From assembly GCA_964195995.1 (NCBI GenBank), contig CAXMQS010000027.1:1-51060 (forward strand): a stretch of 51,060 bases of DNA. Direction: 5' to 3'. This DNA is from CAXMQS01 sp964195995. Its GTDB lineage: Bacteria; Actinomycetota; Acidimicrobiia; Spongiisociales; JAOTWH01. Below the pieces are notes generated by a model. That model was not told where the DNA came from and searched no databases. It saw nothing but the letters and a program-made list of their open reading frames with translations. Of this stretch, positions 16,487-24,585 are shown piece after piece (positions within the stretch are counted from its first letter, which is position 1; each line of letters opens with the position of its first letter). The position numbers were made by a program, and so were the translations under genes.

Positions 16487-16493
16487 GACATTG

Positions 16494-16499
16494 AGAGTA
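16494..16499 (-). promoter_or_regulatory. -10 element TACTCT, leaderless start
   Basis: TACTCT ends 7 bases before the minus-strand ATG at 16486. It lies 11 bases from a plus-strand TAGCCT, forming a compact divergent promoter. Confidence 0.45.
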
Positions 16500-16510
16500 G
16501 CTGTGTGGCC

Positions 16511-16516
16511 TAGCCT
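16511..16516 (+). promoter_or_regulatory. -10 element TAGCCT
   Basis: TAGCCT ends 6 bases before ATG 16523, the same geometry as the leaderless genes, but the frame it serves is only 15 codons. Confidence 0.4.
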
Positions 16517-16522
16517 CGAACC

Positions 16523-16570
16523 ATGGACATCTTCAGCGATCCGCTCACAGCGCGGCAGGCGCGGCTATGA
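16523..16570 (+). CDS. Leaderless 15-codon ORF
   Basis: ATG directly downstream of a good -10 element, encoding MDIFSDPLTARQARL. It may be a leader peptide for the region ending in yqgE, a remnant of a lost gene, or chance. Its last bases overlap the end of the Arg-rich ORF on the other strand. Confidence 0.25.
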   Translation: MDIFSDPLTARQARL

Positions 16571-16780
16571 GTCTCGGCAGTCGCTTCTCCGACGCTCAGC
16601 GAACCGGCGGTCGGCGTCCTTCCGTCTCTGTGCGGCGCGGCGTTCCGCTTCTCGCCGATTTGGCCCATCCCGGCGCTCGGGGTCGGCTCCTTGATCGCGG
16701 GAACGGCGCTCCCGCTCACGGCGCTCCCTCTCACGTCTCTCGTCCTGGCGTCTGTCGGCATCGGTTCTTCGGTCGCTCAT
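16565..16780 (-). CDS. Arg/Asp/Glu-rich low-complexity protein
   Basis: 71 residues, almost entirely charged, built from RR, RERERR and DADRR units (DERRERERRERERRSRD, then RREAERRAAQRRKDADRRF). No recognised domain. ATG 16780 forms a CATG with the yqgE ATG on the opposite strand, so the two genes would start head to head with a 2-base overlap. No clear ribosome site. It could be a nucleic-acid-associated peptide or a composition artefact. Confidence 0.4.
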   Translation of the reverse strand: MSDRRTDADRRQDERRERERRERERRSRDQGADPERRDGPNRREAERRAAQRRKDADRRFAERRRSDCRDS

Positions 16781-17348
16781 GATGGGTGATTCTGCCACGG
16801 GTTTACCGTCAACGCACGCTGGGGCGCTGCTGGTCGCAGGGCCATCCCTCCTCGACCCCAACTTCGCTCGCAGCGTCGTCCTGCTGTGCGAGGTCAATGA
16901 GGAGGGCGCCCTCGGACTGATGCTGAACAGACCATCGCAGTCACCTGTTGCCGATTTCCTCCCGCAGTGGCAGCCGGAGCCGCCGAGTGTCGTCTTCGTT
17001 GGAGGGCCCGTTCAGCCCGAGATCGCCGTTGGGCTGGGCCGTCGTAGCGGTGGGGAACCCATCGGGTTCACTGAGATCCGCGACGACATCGGTCTCTTCG
17101 ACCTGGCAACCCCTCCGGAGTTGGTTGTTGGCGCCCTTTCGCAACTGCGCGTCTTCAGCGGCTATGCAGGGTGGGGAGAAGGTCAACTCGAGGCGGAGCT
17201 GATCTCTGGCGACTGGATCGTCGTCGAGCCTTCTGAAGGCGACGCCTTCAGTAGCGAACCCGACGACCTGTGGGCCGCGGTGTTACGTCGTCAGGGTGGT
17301 GACCTGGCGATGTGGGCCGCTTACCCACAGGACCCCAGCCTCAACTGA
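16779..17348 (+). CDS. yqgE: YqgE/AlgH family protein (UPF0301)
   Basis: 189 residues, function unknown in most bacteria. HAGALLVAGPSLLDPNFARS, the GLMLNRPS block, VFVGGPVQPE and FSGYAGWGEGQLEAEL are diagnostic of the family. ATG 16779 is followed by a second ATG at 16782; either could be used. Confidence 0.92.
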   Translation: MMGDSATGLPSTHAGALLVAGPSLLDPNFARSVVLLCEVNEEGALGLMLNRPSQSPVADFLPQWQPEPPSVVFVGGPVQPEIAVGLGRRSGGEPIGFTEIRDDIGLFDLATPPELVVGALSQLRVFSGYAGWGEGQLEAELISGDWIVVEPSEGDAFSSEPDDLWAAVLRRQGGDLAMWAAYPQDPSLN

Positions 17349-17353
17349 CAGCC

Positions 17354-17503
17354 TCAAGTGAGGGCCGACAGAGCTTCGATCTCGCCGTCGTGGACTCGAC
17401 CAGTGTCGACGAACCCCAGCTTGGCATAGAAGAGGGCGACCATTTCCTCCTGGGGTGCGGCCACATTGAGGGCGATCACATCCTCGAGATTGTCCTCCGT
17501 CAC
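17354..17503 (-). pseudogene. Internally deleted GNAT (spermidine-type) acetyltransferase remnant
   Basis: A 49-codon open frame. Its first part (VTEDNLEDVIALNVAAPQEE) looks like the N-terminus of a SpeG/PaiA-like acetyltransferase, and it jumps directly to a typical GNAT C-terminus (LFYAKLGFVDTGRVHDGEIE). The central acetyl-CoA-binding region, roughly 100 residues, is missing. GTG 17503 overlaps the stop of the DUF885 gene (GTGA) with GGGAG before it, so it would still be translated. Interpretation as a remnant is from family pattern, not alignment. Confidence 0.6.
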
Positions 17504-19170
17504 CTCCCGCAGCGTGACGGCGCTCGTTCGGCGGCGATGAGGTCGTCGACAACCGCACCGAGAGTGCCGAGTGGCATCGACCCGAATTGCAGCACGGCCT
17601 CGTGGAAGTCCTTGATGTCGAAGCGATCGCCGAGTGCCTCAGACGCTCTTTGTCGCAGGGCCATGATCTCGAGCCTGCCGAGCATGTAGCTAAGGGCCTG
17701 CCCCGCCAGACCGAGGTAGCGATCGACCTCATCGGCCGCCCTTCCCGGGGTCATCGGAGAGTTGTCGACCATGTAATCGATGGCTCGCTGCCGACTCCAA
17801 CCCAGCGCGTGAAGGCCGGTGTCGACGACAAGACGGGTGGCGCGCAGCGAGTCGTTCGAGAGCATTCCGAGGCGGTCGAGGTCGCTGCTGTAGAGACCCA
17901 TCTCGTCGGCGAGGCGCTCTGTGTAGAGGGCCCAACCCTCGCTGAAGGCGGCGATCGGCGCCCCATGGCGTAGCTCCGGCACCCCCTGGCGCTCCTGAGC
18001 AAGCGAGCGCTCGAAATGGTGTCCGGGAACGGCCTCGTGGAAAGTGAGCCCTTCGACCTCGAACGTGCCCCAGGCTCCCGGATCTGCGGTGTTGATGAAG
18101 AACGTCCCTGGGCGCGAGCCATCTGGAGATGGCATCTGATAGAAGGCGGCGGCGCCGATGTCCGTCTCCTGGACAACGCAGGGCGCTTGCGGCCTCTTGG
18201 AGAAGGCTGGCTCCATCGCTGCGGTGGCGCGTTCGACTGCTCTCTCGGCGTCGGCGACGATGGCGGGGCCGGATTGGTAACGGAGAGCCTGGTCCTCCCG
18301 CAGGCGCTTGTAGATCTCGGCCAGGTCGTCTGTTCCCAGCGCCGACTTGCCGATGGTTCGGTACTCGTCGTCAAGCTGGGCGACGATGTCGAGGCCGGTT
18401 TGGTGTATCTCCTCGGGGGTTCGTTGCAGCGTCGTGTGGGCAACGATGCGTTCCGCGTAGTGCTCGGCGCCACCGGGAATGAAGCTGAGCCCCGGCTCGT
18501 CGTCGGGTCGGGCGGATGGAAGGACGGCCTCAGCCAACACATCGCGGTAGCGGGCGAAGGCTGGTCGCACCGACTGGGCCACCGCGTCGGCAAGGCTCTG
18601 GCGCCAGGCCGCAGCCTGCGCCTCGTCCAGGTCCTTGGGGTCGGCGACCGTCAGCAGCCGATCCTCGGTCAATGGTGTCGCCAGATAGGCGTCGAGTTGG
18701 GCCACCGTGTGCTCAGCCGTGTAGGCGTGCGGAGTGACGCCGCGGGCAGCGCTGTCCTGGAGTCGGTCGCACAGCTGATCGACCATGACGCCGATGGCGT
18801 GGTGGCGGGCGATGGCGTTGTCGGCATGCTCGGGCGTGGTGTAGGCCTGACGCGGCATGCTGTTGAAGAGAATCGAGTGCAGGCCCATGGTGTGGTTGGG
18901 GAAGTACAGCTCCTCACGCCATCCCAGCCACCCGGCGCGAGCGGTTGCAGTCTGGGCAACGACGTCGCGAGTGACCCGGTCATCGAGCGACTCGGGAGCC
19001 GCTGCCGTCGCCTCAGCAGCGAAGGCCCCGAGAGCGGACTGGCGGTCGGCGATGCCTTCGGGAGAGATGTCCTCCATCTCGTCGCCATAGTCGAGATAGC
19101 CGCGCTGCAGGTTGAAGATGGCGTTGGTTTGCTTCCAGTACTCCCAATAGCGATCAGCGAGTTCGTTCAT
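17500..19170 (-). CDS. DUF885 family protein, second paralogue
   Basis: 556 residues with HEAVPGHH starting at residue 378 and EGWALYTERLADEMGLY plus LGLAGQALSYMLGRLEI further on. Length and motif position equal those of the plus-strand DUF885 gene, but the sequences differ widely. No signal peptide. ATG 19170 has TAGCGT 6 bases upstream. Coupled at its 3' end to the acetyltransferase remnant. Confidence 0.88.
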   Translation of the reverse strand: MNELADRYWEYWKQTNAIFNLQRGYLDYGDEMEDISPEGIADRQSALGAFAAEATAAAPESLDDRVTRDVVAQTATARAGWLGWREELYFPNHTMGLHSILFNSMPRQAYTTPEHADNAIARHHAIGVMVDQLCDRLQDSAARGVTPHAYTAEHTVAQLDAYLATPLTEDRLLTVADPKDLDEAQAAAWRQSLADAVAQSVRPAFARYRDVLAEAVLPSARPDDEPGLSFIPGGAEHYAERIVAHTTLQRTPEEIHQTGLDIVAQLDDEYRTIGKSALGTDDLAEIYKRLREDQALRYQSGPAIVADAERAVERATAAMEPAFSKRPQAPCVVQETDIGAAAFYQMPSPDGSRPGTFFINTADPGAWGTFEVEGLTFHEAVPGHHFERSLAQERQGVPELRHGAPIAAFSEGWALYTERLADEMGLYSSDLDRLGMLSNDSLRATRLVVDTGLHALGWSRQRAIDYMVDNSPMTPGRAADEVDRYLGLAGQALSYMLGRLEIMALRQRASEALGDRFDIKDFHEAVLQFGSMPLGTLGAVVDDLIAAERAPSRCGR

Positions 19171-19176
19171 ACCCCG

Positions 19177-19182
19177 ACGCTA
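19177..19182 (-). promoter_or_regulatory. -10 element TAGCGT, leaderless start
   Basis: TAGCGT on the minus strand ends 6 bases before ATG 19170 of the second DUF885 gene. Confidence 0.45.
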
Positions 19183-19222
19183 GCTGGCATGGTGGTCCAC
19201 TGACCAAGAACCCCTGGGGCCG

Positions 19223-19600
19223 CTACTCGGTCGCAACCAGGAAGTAGTCGGTACCGATGGTGCGCAGCGCGGCCCGCACCGCAGATGGAACATGAGCCAC
19301 TGCGTCGCTGGCGTCGACGATCTCGAGGCCCGTCAGGTGAATGAGCGTTCGCTGGTATTCGAGCCAGAACTCGCCCGATGCCATGACGTTCTCGACCCAG
19401 TCGGCACCCGGACCGTAGGTGAGGGCTATGCGATAGGTCGTGTCGTCGACGAAGACCGTTACCGGGGTACGGCGCTCCTTGCCGCTCTTACGACCGATGT
19501 GGACGACCATGGCGAACGGCCCGTGGTTCCCGGCGACCTTGGAAGCGACCGGATTCACCAGCCGACGGTTGAGCCGGGCTAGCCAGCGCGAGAAGACCAT
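19223..19600 (-). CDS. Nitroreductase/quinone reductase family protein (DDN-like)
   Basis: 125 residues, one-domain split-barrel. FAMVVHIGRKSGKERRTPVT, then YGPGADWVENVMASGEF is the pattern of deazaflavin (F420)-dependent nitroreductase relatives. Probably a F420 or flavin-dependent reductase of unknown substrate. ATG overlaps the stop of the upstream lipoprotein gene (TGATG), so it is its operon partner. Confidence 0.82.
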   Translation of the reverse strand: MVFSRWLARLNRRLVNPVASKVAGNHGPFAMVVHIGRKSGKERRTPVTVFVDDTTYRIALTYGPGADWVENVMASGEFWLEYQRTLIHLTGLEIVDASDAVAHVPSAVRAALRTIGTDYFLVATE

Positions 19601-20799
19601 CAGCTATCGCCGAATATCTGGATGGTTCCCGAGTAATTCGCCACCCACACGCTCGAGGTATCCGTGTCGTAGGTGATGCCGATGGGGTGGTGGTTGGTAG
19701 GGAGCTCGTCCGTTTCCACCATGTCGGACGTCCTCACCTTGCTTACGGTGTTCGAGTTGTAGTTGACGACGTACAGCGATTGCCCGTCCGCCGCGATGTC
19801 CATCGACCGCGGCGCCGAACCGGTCGCGACGCTGCCGACGACCTTCCACGTGTCTAGATCGATCTTGATCACCTGCCCGGACCCGTTGAGGGTTGCGTAC
19901 AGGTAGTGACCGCCTGGGTCCAGAACGAGGTGACGAGGACTGGCTCCAACGTTGCGTATGTATTCGACCGGGTACGGTTCGCCCAGCCACACAACTGCGA
20001 TGTCCCGGCCGCCCATAACGGCGACGTACGCCACCCTGGAGTCGGCTGTGATGGCAACCCCGCGCGGGTGGCGGCCTATACCGACCCTGGCTATCTCCTC
20101 GCCAAGGTCGGTATCAATGATCGAGACGTCGTGGCTGCACCAGTTGGAAACGACGACGTGTCGATCGTCGGGTGACACCGCAAGGAACTTCGGGACCGCT
20201 CCGACGGCGATCACCTCGGTGATCTCGAGGGTCGCGGCATCGATGCCGTAGAGGAAGCTCTCGTCCCAGTCGGCCACACCGCAACCGTCACCGCCTGGTC
20301 GGCTGAACCCGTCGCCATACATCTCGTAGTTGGAGACATAGGCGTGGCTGCCATCCGATGTGAAGTCGACCTCGACCGGAGCGCCTCGGTAGCTGCCTTC
20401 ATATTCGGTGAAGCCGTAATCAGACAGCACCACCTCGTCCGGGATCGTCGCTAGGAGCTCGCCGGCTTCGTCGTACACCGTGATCGTGTGGTTGTACATC
20501 ATGTTCTGGGCGAAGAAGAGGCCGGTGCCAGATGACACGACGCTCTTGGGGCTGATCGTTCCCGACACCGTGTGGGTGAGCTCGAAGGTGGCCCCGGTGG
20601 AATCGGGAAGGGTCGTGGTCGTGGTCGACGTGGTTGTGGTACTGGGCGGGGGAGCGGTCGTAATGGTGGTGGTGGTGGTCGTGGTGGTGGTGGTCAGTGG
20701 TCGGGTAGTCGCAGAAGTAGGTGCCGTTGTGGCGACGGTCTCGGACGACGCCGCCGAACAGGCAGACACCGCGAGGAGAAGGGGAACAAGGAACCGCAT
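19600..20799 (-). CDS. Lipoprotein with YVTN-type beta-propeller
   Basis: 399 residues. Signal peptide with lipobox VSAC (Cys14), then a Thr/Pro linker (about residues 20-65), then repeated propeller blades with signatures such as AVSPDDRHVVVSNWCSHDVS, ITADSRVAYVAVMGGRDIAV and DGQSLYVVNYNSNTVSKV. Likely anchored on the outer face of the membrane; ligand or partner unknown. TAGAAT on the minus strand, 13 bases before ATG, is a probable -10. Confidence 0.85.
   Translation of the reverse strand: MRFLVPLLLAVSACSAASSETVATTAPTSATTRPLTTTTTTTTTTITTAPPPSTTTTSTTTTTLPDSTGATFELTHTVSGTISPKSVVSSGTGLFFAQNMMYNHTITVYDEAGELLATIPDEVVLSDYGFTEYEGSYRGAPVEVDFTSDGSHAYVSNYEMYGDGFSRPGGDGCGVADWDESFLYGIDAATLEITEVIAVGAVPKFLAVSPDDRHVVVSNWCSHDVSIIDTDLGEEIARVGIGRHPRGVAITADSRVAYVAVMGGRDIAVVWLGEPYPVEYIRNVGASPRHLVLDPGGHYLYATLNGSGQVIKIDLDTWKVVGSVATGSAPRSMDIAADGQSLYVVNYNSNTVSKVRTSDMVETDELPTNHHPIGITYDTDTSSVWVANYSGTIQIFGDS
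20611..20706 (-). repeat. Thr-codon microsatellite (linker)
   Basis: Runs of ACC/ACG Thr codons (seen as GGT/GTG repeats on the plus strand) encode the Thr-rich linker of the propeller lipoprotein. Likely variable in length and prone to assembly error. Confidence 0.8.
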
Positions 20800-20827
20800 G
20801 GGAAGCTCGCAGATTCTACGAGCCAGT

Positions 20828-21592
20828 TCAGTTCTGTTGGCGCAGTATCCGAGAGGCCACTTGGCGCCGCAGCTCAGTGAAGCGAGGGCTCGACCGGGTG
20901 TCTACTTGGTCCCTGGGACGAGGTAGGTCGATGGCGTACTCGGCGGTGACGCGACCCGGTGACTCCGACAGCACAAGCACGCGATCCGCGAGGTAGACGC
21001 TCTCATCGATGTCGTGGGTCACGATCAACGAGGTGAAGCCGAGTTCGCCATGGAGTCTGCCAACTAGGTCCTCGAGATCGGCCCTCGTCTGAGCGTCAAC
21101 TGACCCGAACGGCTCGTCCATCAAGAGCAATTCGGGGCCGGAGGCAAGCGCCCTTGCGATCGCTACCCGCTGCTGCATGCCGCCCGAGAGCTCCCATGGG
21201 TAGCGACCTGCCTTTGTCTCGAGGCCAACGGAAGCCAGCGCTCGCATCGATCGATCGCGGCGTTCAGTGCTCGGCATTGATTTGGGCAGCCCGAACTCGA
21301 CGTTGCCGAGAACGCGCAGCCAAGGAAACAGTGAACGGCCGTAATCCTGAAAGACCATTCCCAAGTTGGGGGCAACACCGGTGAGTTCGCTGCCGCCGAA
21401 GCGAACCGTGCCGTTCGTTGGGACGATCAGACCGGCGGCAGCACGCAGCAGCGTGCTCTTTCCCGAACCCGAGGGGCCGACGATCACCGCCAGTTCGTGA
21501 ACTGCGACGTCGAAGTCAACGGCGGTCACAGCGACGGCCCCTGAGGGGTAGGTGTGACCAACACCACGGAAACTGAGCAGGCTCTCAGGCAC
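20828..21592 (-). CDS. ABC transporter ATP-binding protein (NitT/TauT family)
   Basis: 254 residues. Walker A GPSGSGKST, Q-loop QDYGRSLFPWL, signature LSGGMQQRVAIARAL, Walker B LLLMDEPFGSVD and H-loop VTHDI are all intact. GTG 21592 is chosen because it overlaps the permease end by 8 bases and has GAGGAGAAGGG upstream; longer frames extend into the permease gene. Energises the importer encoded by the next three genes. Confidence 0.92.
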   Translation of the reverse strand: MPESLLSFRGVGHTYPSGAVAVTAVDFDVAVHELAVIVGPSGSGKSTLLRAAAGLIVPTNGTVRFGGSELTGVAPNLGMVFQDYGRSLFPWLRVLGNVEFGLPKSMPSTERRDRSMRALASVGLETKAGRYPWELSGGMQQRVAIARALASGPELLLMDEPFGSVDAQTRADLEDLVGRLHGELGFTSLIVTHDIDESVYLADRVLVLSESPGRVTAEYAIDLPRPRDQVDTRSSPRFTELRRQVASRILRQQN

Positions 21593-22367
21593 TGAGCTGA
21601 CCCTTCTCTCCTCGATGCCAGGCCAAGGCCCGGCGTTCGGTGAGTAGCAATACAACGTTCATGGTGAGCCCCAGGATGGCAAGAACCAGCAGCGACGCCC
21701 ACATGTCGACGAGATCAAAGCTCCTAAGCGCTCGGATGAGAGCAAAGCCCAGACCATCGCTGGCGCCGACGAACTCAGTCAACACCATGAGAATCAGCCC
21801 TATCGACAGACTCACCTTCATGCCGGCGACGATCTGCGGCGAGATCGATGGCAGGGTCACTCGACGAATGATGGTTGACCGCGACTTGCCGAATGCCCGC
21901 GCAGTGTCGATGGCCGCGGGGTGCACCGCAGCGGTGGCCGCCATCGTGTTGAAAAGGACAGGCCACACCGAGCCGAAGGCTATGAGGAACACCTTCGGGG
22001 CATCACTGGTTCCGAACAGGATCAAGAACGCTCCCAGAACCAGCGGCGGGGGAATGGCGCGCCCGAATTGCATCAACGGGTTGACGAAGGCGCGGGCGAC
22101 GGGGACCAGGCCCAGCAAGAGACCGAGTCCGATGCCGGTGGCCACAGCGAGCCACCACCCCCGGGCGAATCGCCACAGACTCGGCAGGAGGTCCTCGGTG
22201 ATGCCAGACCCTGTGATGTAACGATCCCAGGCGGCTTCGATGACCTCCGAAGGCTGGGGGAAGAAGATGGAGTCTGAGAGGAATCGAGTCCACAGCTCCC
22301 CAACAACAAGCAGTAACACGATCGCCGAGATCCACTGGGCGGCGCGGATGCGAACGGCTACATCCAC
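21585..22367 (-). CDS. ABC transporter permease (NitT/TauT family)
   Basis: 260 residues, about six membrane helices. The EAA loop appears as DTARAFGKSRSTIIRRVTLP. Second of two different permeases in the operon, so the membrane channel is probably a heterodimer. It overlaps the other permease by 10 bases. Confidence 0.9.
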   Translation of the reverse strand: MDVAVRIRAAQWISAIVLLLVVGELWTRFLSDSIFFPQPSEVIEAAWDRYITGSGITEDLLPSLWRFARGWWLAVATGIGLGLLLGLVPVARAFVNPLMQFGRAIPPPLVLGAFLILFGTSDAPKVFLIAFGSVWPVLFNTMAATAAVHPAAIDTARAFGKSRSTIIRRVTLPSISPQIVAGMKVSLSIGLILMVLTEFVGASDGLGFALIRALRSFDLVDMWASLLVLAILGLTMNVVLLLTERRALAWHRGEKGQLSA

Positions 22368-23107
22368 GGGAACAGCCGCCTTTCGCTCGCCGCCAGGCCG
22401 ATGTCGGTTGCCATTCCGAGGATGCCGGCCACAACGAGTGTGCCGTACACGGTTGGAAGGTCTCCGGCACCGGCACTTTCTCGCAAGACGAATCCTCCGA
22501 GCCCGGTTCCGTCTGGGAACAGGAACTCAACGCCGACGGCGACGATCAGCGCTATTCCCGAAGCGACCCGCAGCCCTGTGAAGACGAACGGCGCTACCGA
22601 AGGCAGGGACACTCTCCGCACGACCTCTGGCTTGCTGAGTCCGAAGGCACGTCCGGTCTCAGTGGCGACAGGGTCGAGCGAGCGCATGCCGGACATGGCG
22701 TTGTAGAGGATGGGCCACATAGCCGCGAAAGCGACGGTCGAGGCCCGCATTGGGATACCTCTCCCATAGAGGACGAGGAGGAGCGGGGCGATGGCGATGG
22801 CGGGCATTGGTCTTATGAACTCGAGAGGTCCCTGGATGGTGTGGCGCAGCGACGGGAAGTAGCCCATGAGGAGTCCGAACCCGCCCCCAATGACAAGAGC
22901 CGCCGCCAAGCCAACGGCCCAGGTCGTGAGGGTGGAACCAACTTGGCGGAGAAAGTCAGTTTCAGTGAGGAGCTCCATCGTCCGTCGTGCTACAGAGCTC
23001 GGCGGTGGAAATGACCCACTGTTGCTGCTGCGAACCCAGACTTCTGCCAATAGACCGAACGTGGCAATCCCGGCGAGTCCGGCCAGGGCGGTGCGGGTGC
23101 GGCTCAC
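22358..23107 (-). CDS. ABC transporter permease (NitT/TauT family)
   Basis: 249 residues, about six membrane helices. EAA loop: ETGRAFGLSKPEVVRRVSLP. GTG 23107 shares one base with the stop of the binding-protein gene (TAGTG). Distinct from, but homologous to, the neighbouring permease. Confidence 0.9.
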   Translation of the reverse strand: MSRTRTALAGLAGIATFGLLAEVWVRSSNSGSFPPPSSVARRTMELLTETDFLRQVGSTLTTWAVGLAAALVIGGGFGLLMGYFPSLRHTIQGPLEFIRPMPAIAIAPLLLVLYGRGIPMRASTVAFAAMWPILYNAMSGMRSLDPVATETGRAFGLSKPEVVRRVSLPSVAPFVFTGLRVASGIALIVAVGVEFLFPDGTGLGGFVLRESAGAGDLPTVYGTLVVAGILGMATDIGLAASERRLFPWM

Positions 23108-24042
23108 TAGCCGTTGATGACGTACTGGCTCATATCGAGCTCGCTATCGAGGTAGCCGAGCTGGAACATGAGGTCGGCAGCGCGCTGCAGGTCGAGGTTA
23201 CGCAAGGTGTCTTGGTACTCCGGTAGCACCAATGCCGCTGCCGCTTCTTCGGAAACCGACGAGTACTGGGGAATGAAGCTGCGAACCAGGTCCTCGTCTG
23301 CAGCTAGTTCCTTTGTGGCCTTCTCGATAGCCCTTCTAAAGGCGGCGATGCTGTTGGGGTTGGACTCGGCGAAGTCCTTGGTGGAGACGTAGCCGGCGAT
23401 GGGAAGATTCTCTGCCGAGCCGGTGTAGGGGTCGGCTACCGAGCGCAAGCCACCGAGCCGGCCGAAGGTCGTGAATGGTTCTGTGAGGAAGCCGGCGTCC
23501 ACCGCTCCACTCTGGATCGCCGGGATGATCTCGGGAAAGGACACCTCGACGTACTGGATGTTGATGTCCAGACCCTCATCGGCGACGAGAGCTTCAACGG
23601 TGATGTCCCCAACGTTTCCGATGGTGTTGGTGGCAACGGTCTTGCCGTCGAGGTCGGCTAGCGATTGGACGGTCGAGTCCGGGTTGACGAAGACCCCTCC
23701 CTGGCCGTCTCCCAGGTAGGTCCCGTTCGCCACCACCACGAGGGGCGCTCCGTTGGCGATGGCAGCGGAAACGCTCAACCAGTTGTTGAAGCTCACCTGG
23801 ATGTCGCCGGCCAAGAGCAGTTGAGCTGCCACCGGTCCGCCCTGTACCACTTCGACGGTTACGTCGAGCCCCTCATCGGCGAAGTAGCCCTGGGTATCGG
23901 CGTAGAAGAGGGGGGCAAAGTCGACGAGGGGCAACGCCCCTGCCGTCAGGGTCGTCGTCTCGAGTTCAGATGAGCTGCTGTCTCCACAGGAGGCTCCAAC
24001 CAGAGCTAGGACGGCGAGAATTGCTGCGATGCGATAGGTCAC
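23107..24042 (-). CDS. ABC transporter substrate-binding lipoprotein (NMT1/SsuA-like)
   Basis: 311 residues. Lipobox GASC with Cys19 after a basic, hydrophobic signal. The LVDFAPLFYADTQGYFADEG segment and the LADLDGKTVATN motif are typical of NitT/TauT, NMT1-like binding proteins. The substrate (sulfonate, nitrate, pyrimidine, riboflavin or other) cannot be decided. First gene of the four-gene importer; leaderless GTG with TAGCTT 8 bases upstream. Confidence 0.9.
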   Translation of the reverse strand: MTYRIAAILAVLALVGASCGDSSSSELETTTLTAGALPLVDFAPLFYADTQGYFADEGLDVTVEVVQGGPVAAQLLLAGDIQVSFNNWLSVSAAIANGAPLVVVANGTYLGDGQGGVFVNPDSTVQSLADLDGKTVATNTIGNVGDITVEALVADEGLDINIQYVEVSFPEIIPAIQSGAVDAGFLTEPFTTFGRLGGLRSVADPYTGSAENLPIAGYVSTKDFAESNPNSIAAFRRAIEKATKELAADEDLVRSFIPQYSSVSEEAAAALVLPEYQDTLRNLDLQRAADLMFQLGYLDSELDMSQYVING

Positions 24043-24050
24043 AGTAGACC

Positions 24051-24056
24051 AAGCTA
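24051..24056 (-). promoter_or_regulatory. -10 element TAGCTT of the ABC importer operon
   Basis: TAGCTT on the minus strand ends 8 bases before the GTG start of the binding-protein gene. Confidence 0.45.
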
Positions 24057-24090
24057 GCCCGGCCGCTAGCTCGTCGCACTGTCGACTTCC

Positions 24091-24451
24091 CTAGGCCGGC
24101 TCCCACATCTCGAAGCGATTGCCCTCGGGGTCGAACGCCCAACCGAACTTGCCGAAGGGGTACTCCTGGGTCAGCTCGTCGACGTCGGCGCCGATGCTCC
24201 GCAGGTGATCGCGGAGACCGTCTAGATCGTCGACACGGAAGTTGATCATCGAATGGTTGCCGCCGAAGTAGTCCGTCGATTCGGGAAAGGCGGCCCACAC
24301 AGTCGCTCCCGTGGCGTCGCCCGCCCAGTGGAACACGACCGTCCCGTCCTCCTCCTGGGGGAGCGCCAGGTGCCTCGACGTACCACGCCTGTAGCGCTTC
24401 TGGGTCTTGAGCCTTGAAGAACGATCCGCCAATGCCGGTTGCTTTTGCCAT
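24091..24451 (-). pseudogene. VOC family gene with single-base frameshift
   Basis: N-terminal part MAKATGIGGSFFKAQDPEAL, QAWYVE lies in one frame and the rest (HLALPQEEDGTVVFHWAGDA ... GKFGWAFDPEGNRFEMWEPA) in another. Removing one G of the GG opposite 24373-24374 restores AWYVEHLALPQEEDG, exactly what a VOC protein should have there. So this is either a recent +1 frameshift or a sequencing/assembly indel; the intact product would be about 120 residues. Confidence 0.75.
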
Positions 24452-24585
24452 GGCCCTATTCCAGCACATCGAGGACGCAACTCCTCTTCGGCTTCGCCAC
24501 GGCGGCAGGCTCATCCCTTGGCTTGACTACCACCGAACCGCTGTTCAGCTTCGACCTCTACGCCATCGCGACCCCCCGCCGGTAT

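Noticed and set aside
18016..19203. 395-codon plus-strand ORF
   Set aside because: It is the antisense shadow of the DUF885 gene, which has a full motif set; the plus-strand product has none.
20605..20706. CRISPR-like or tandem regulatory repeat
   Set aside because: The GGT/GTG repetition is in frame with the lipoprotein and encodes its Thr linker; there are no spacers.
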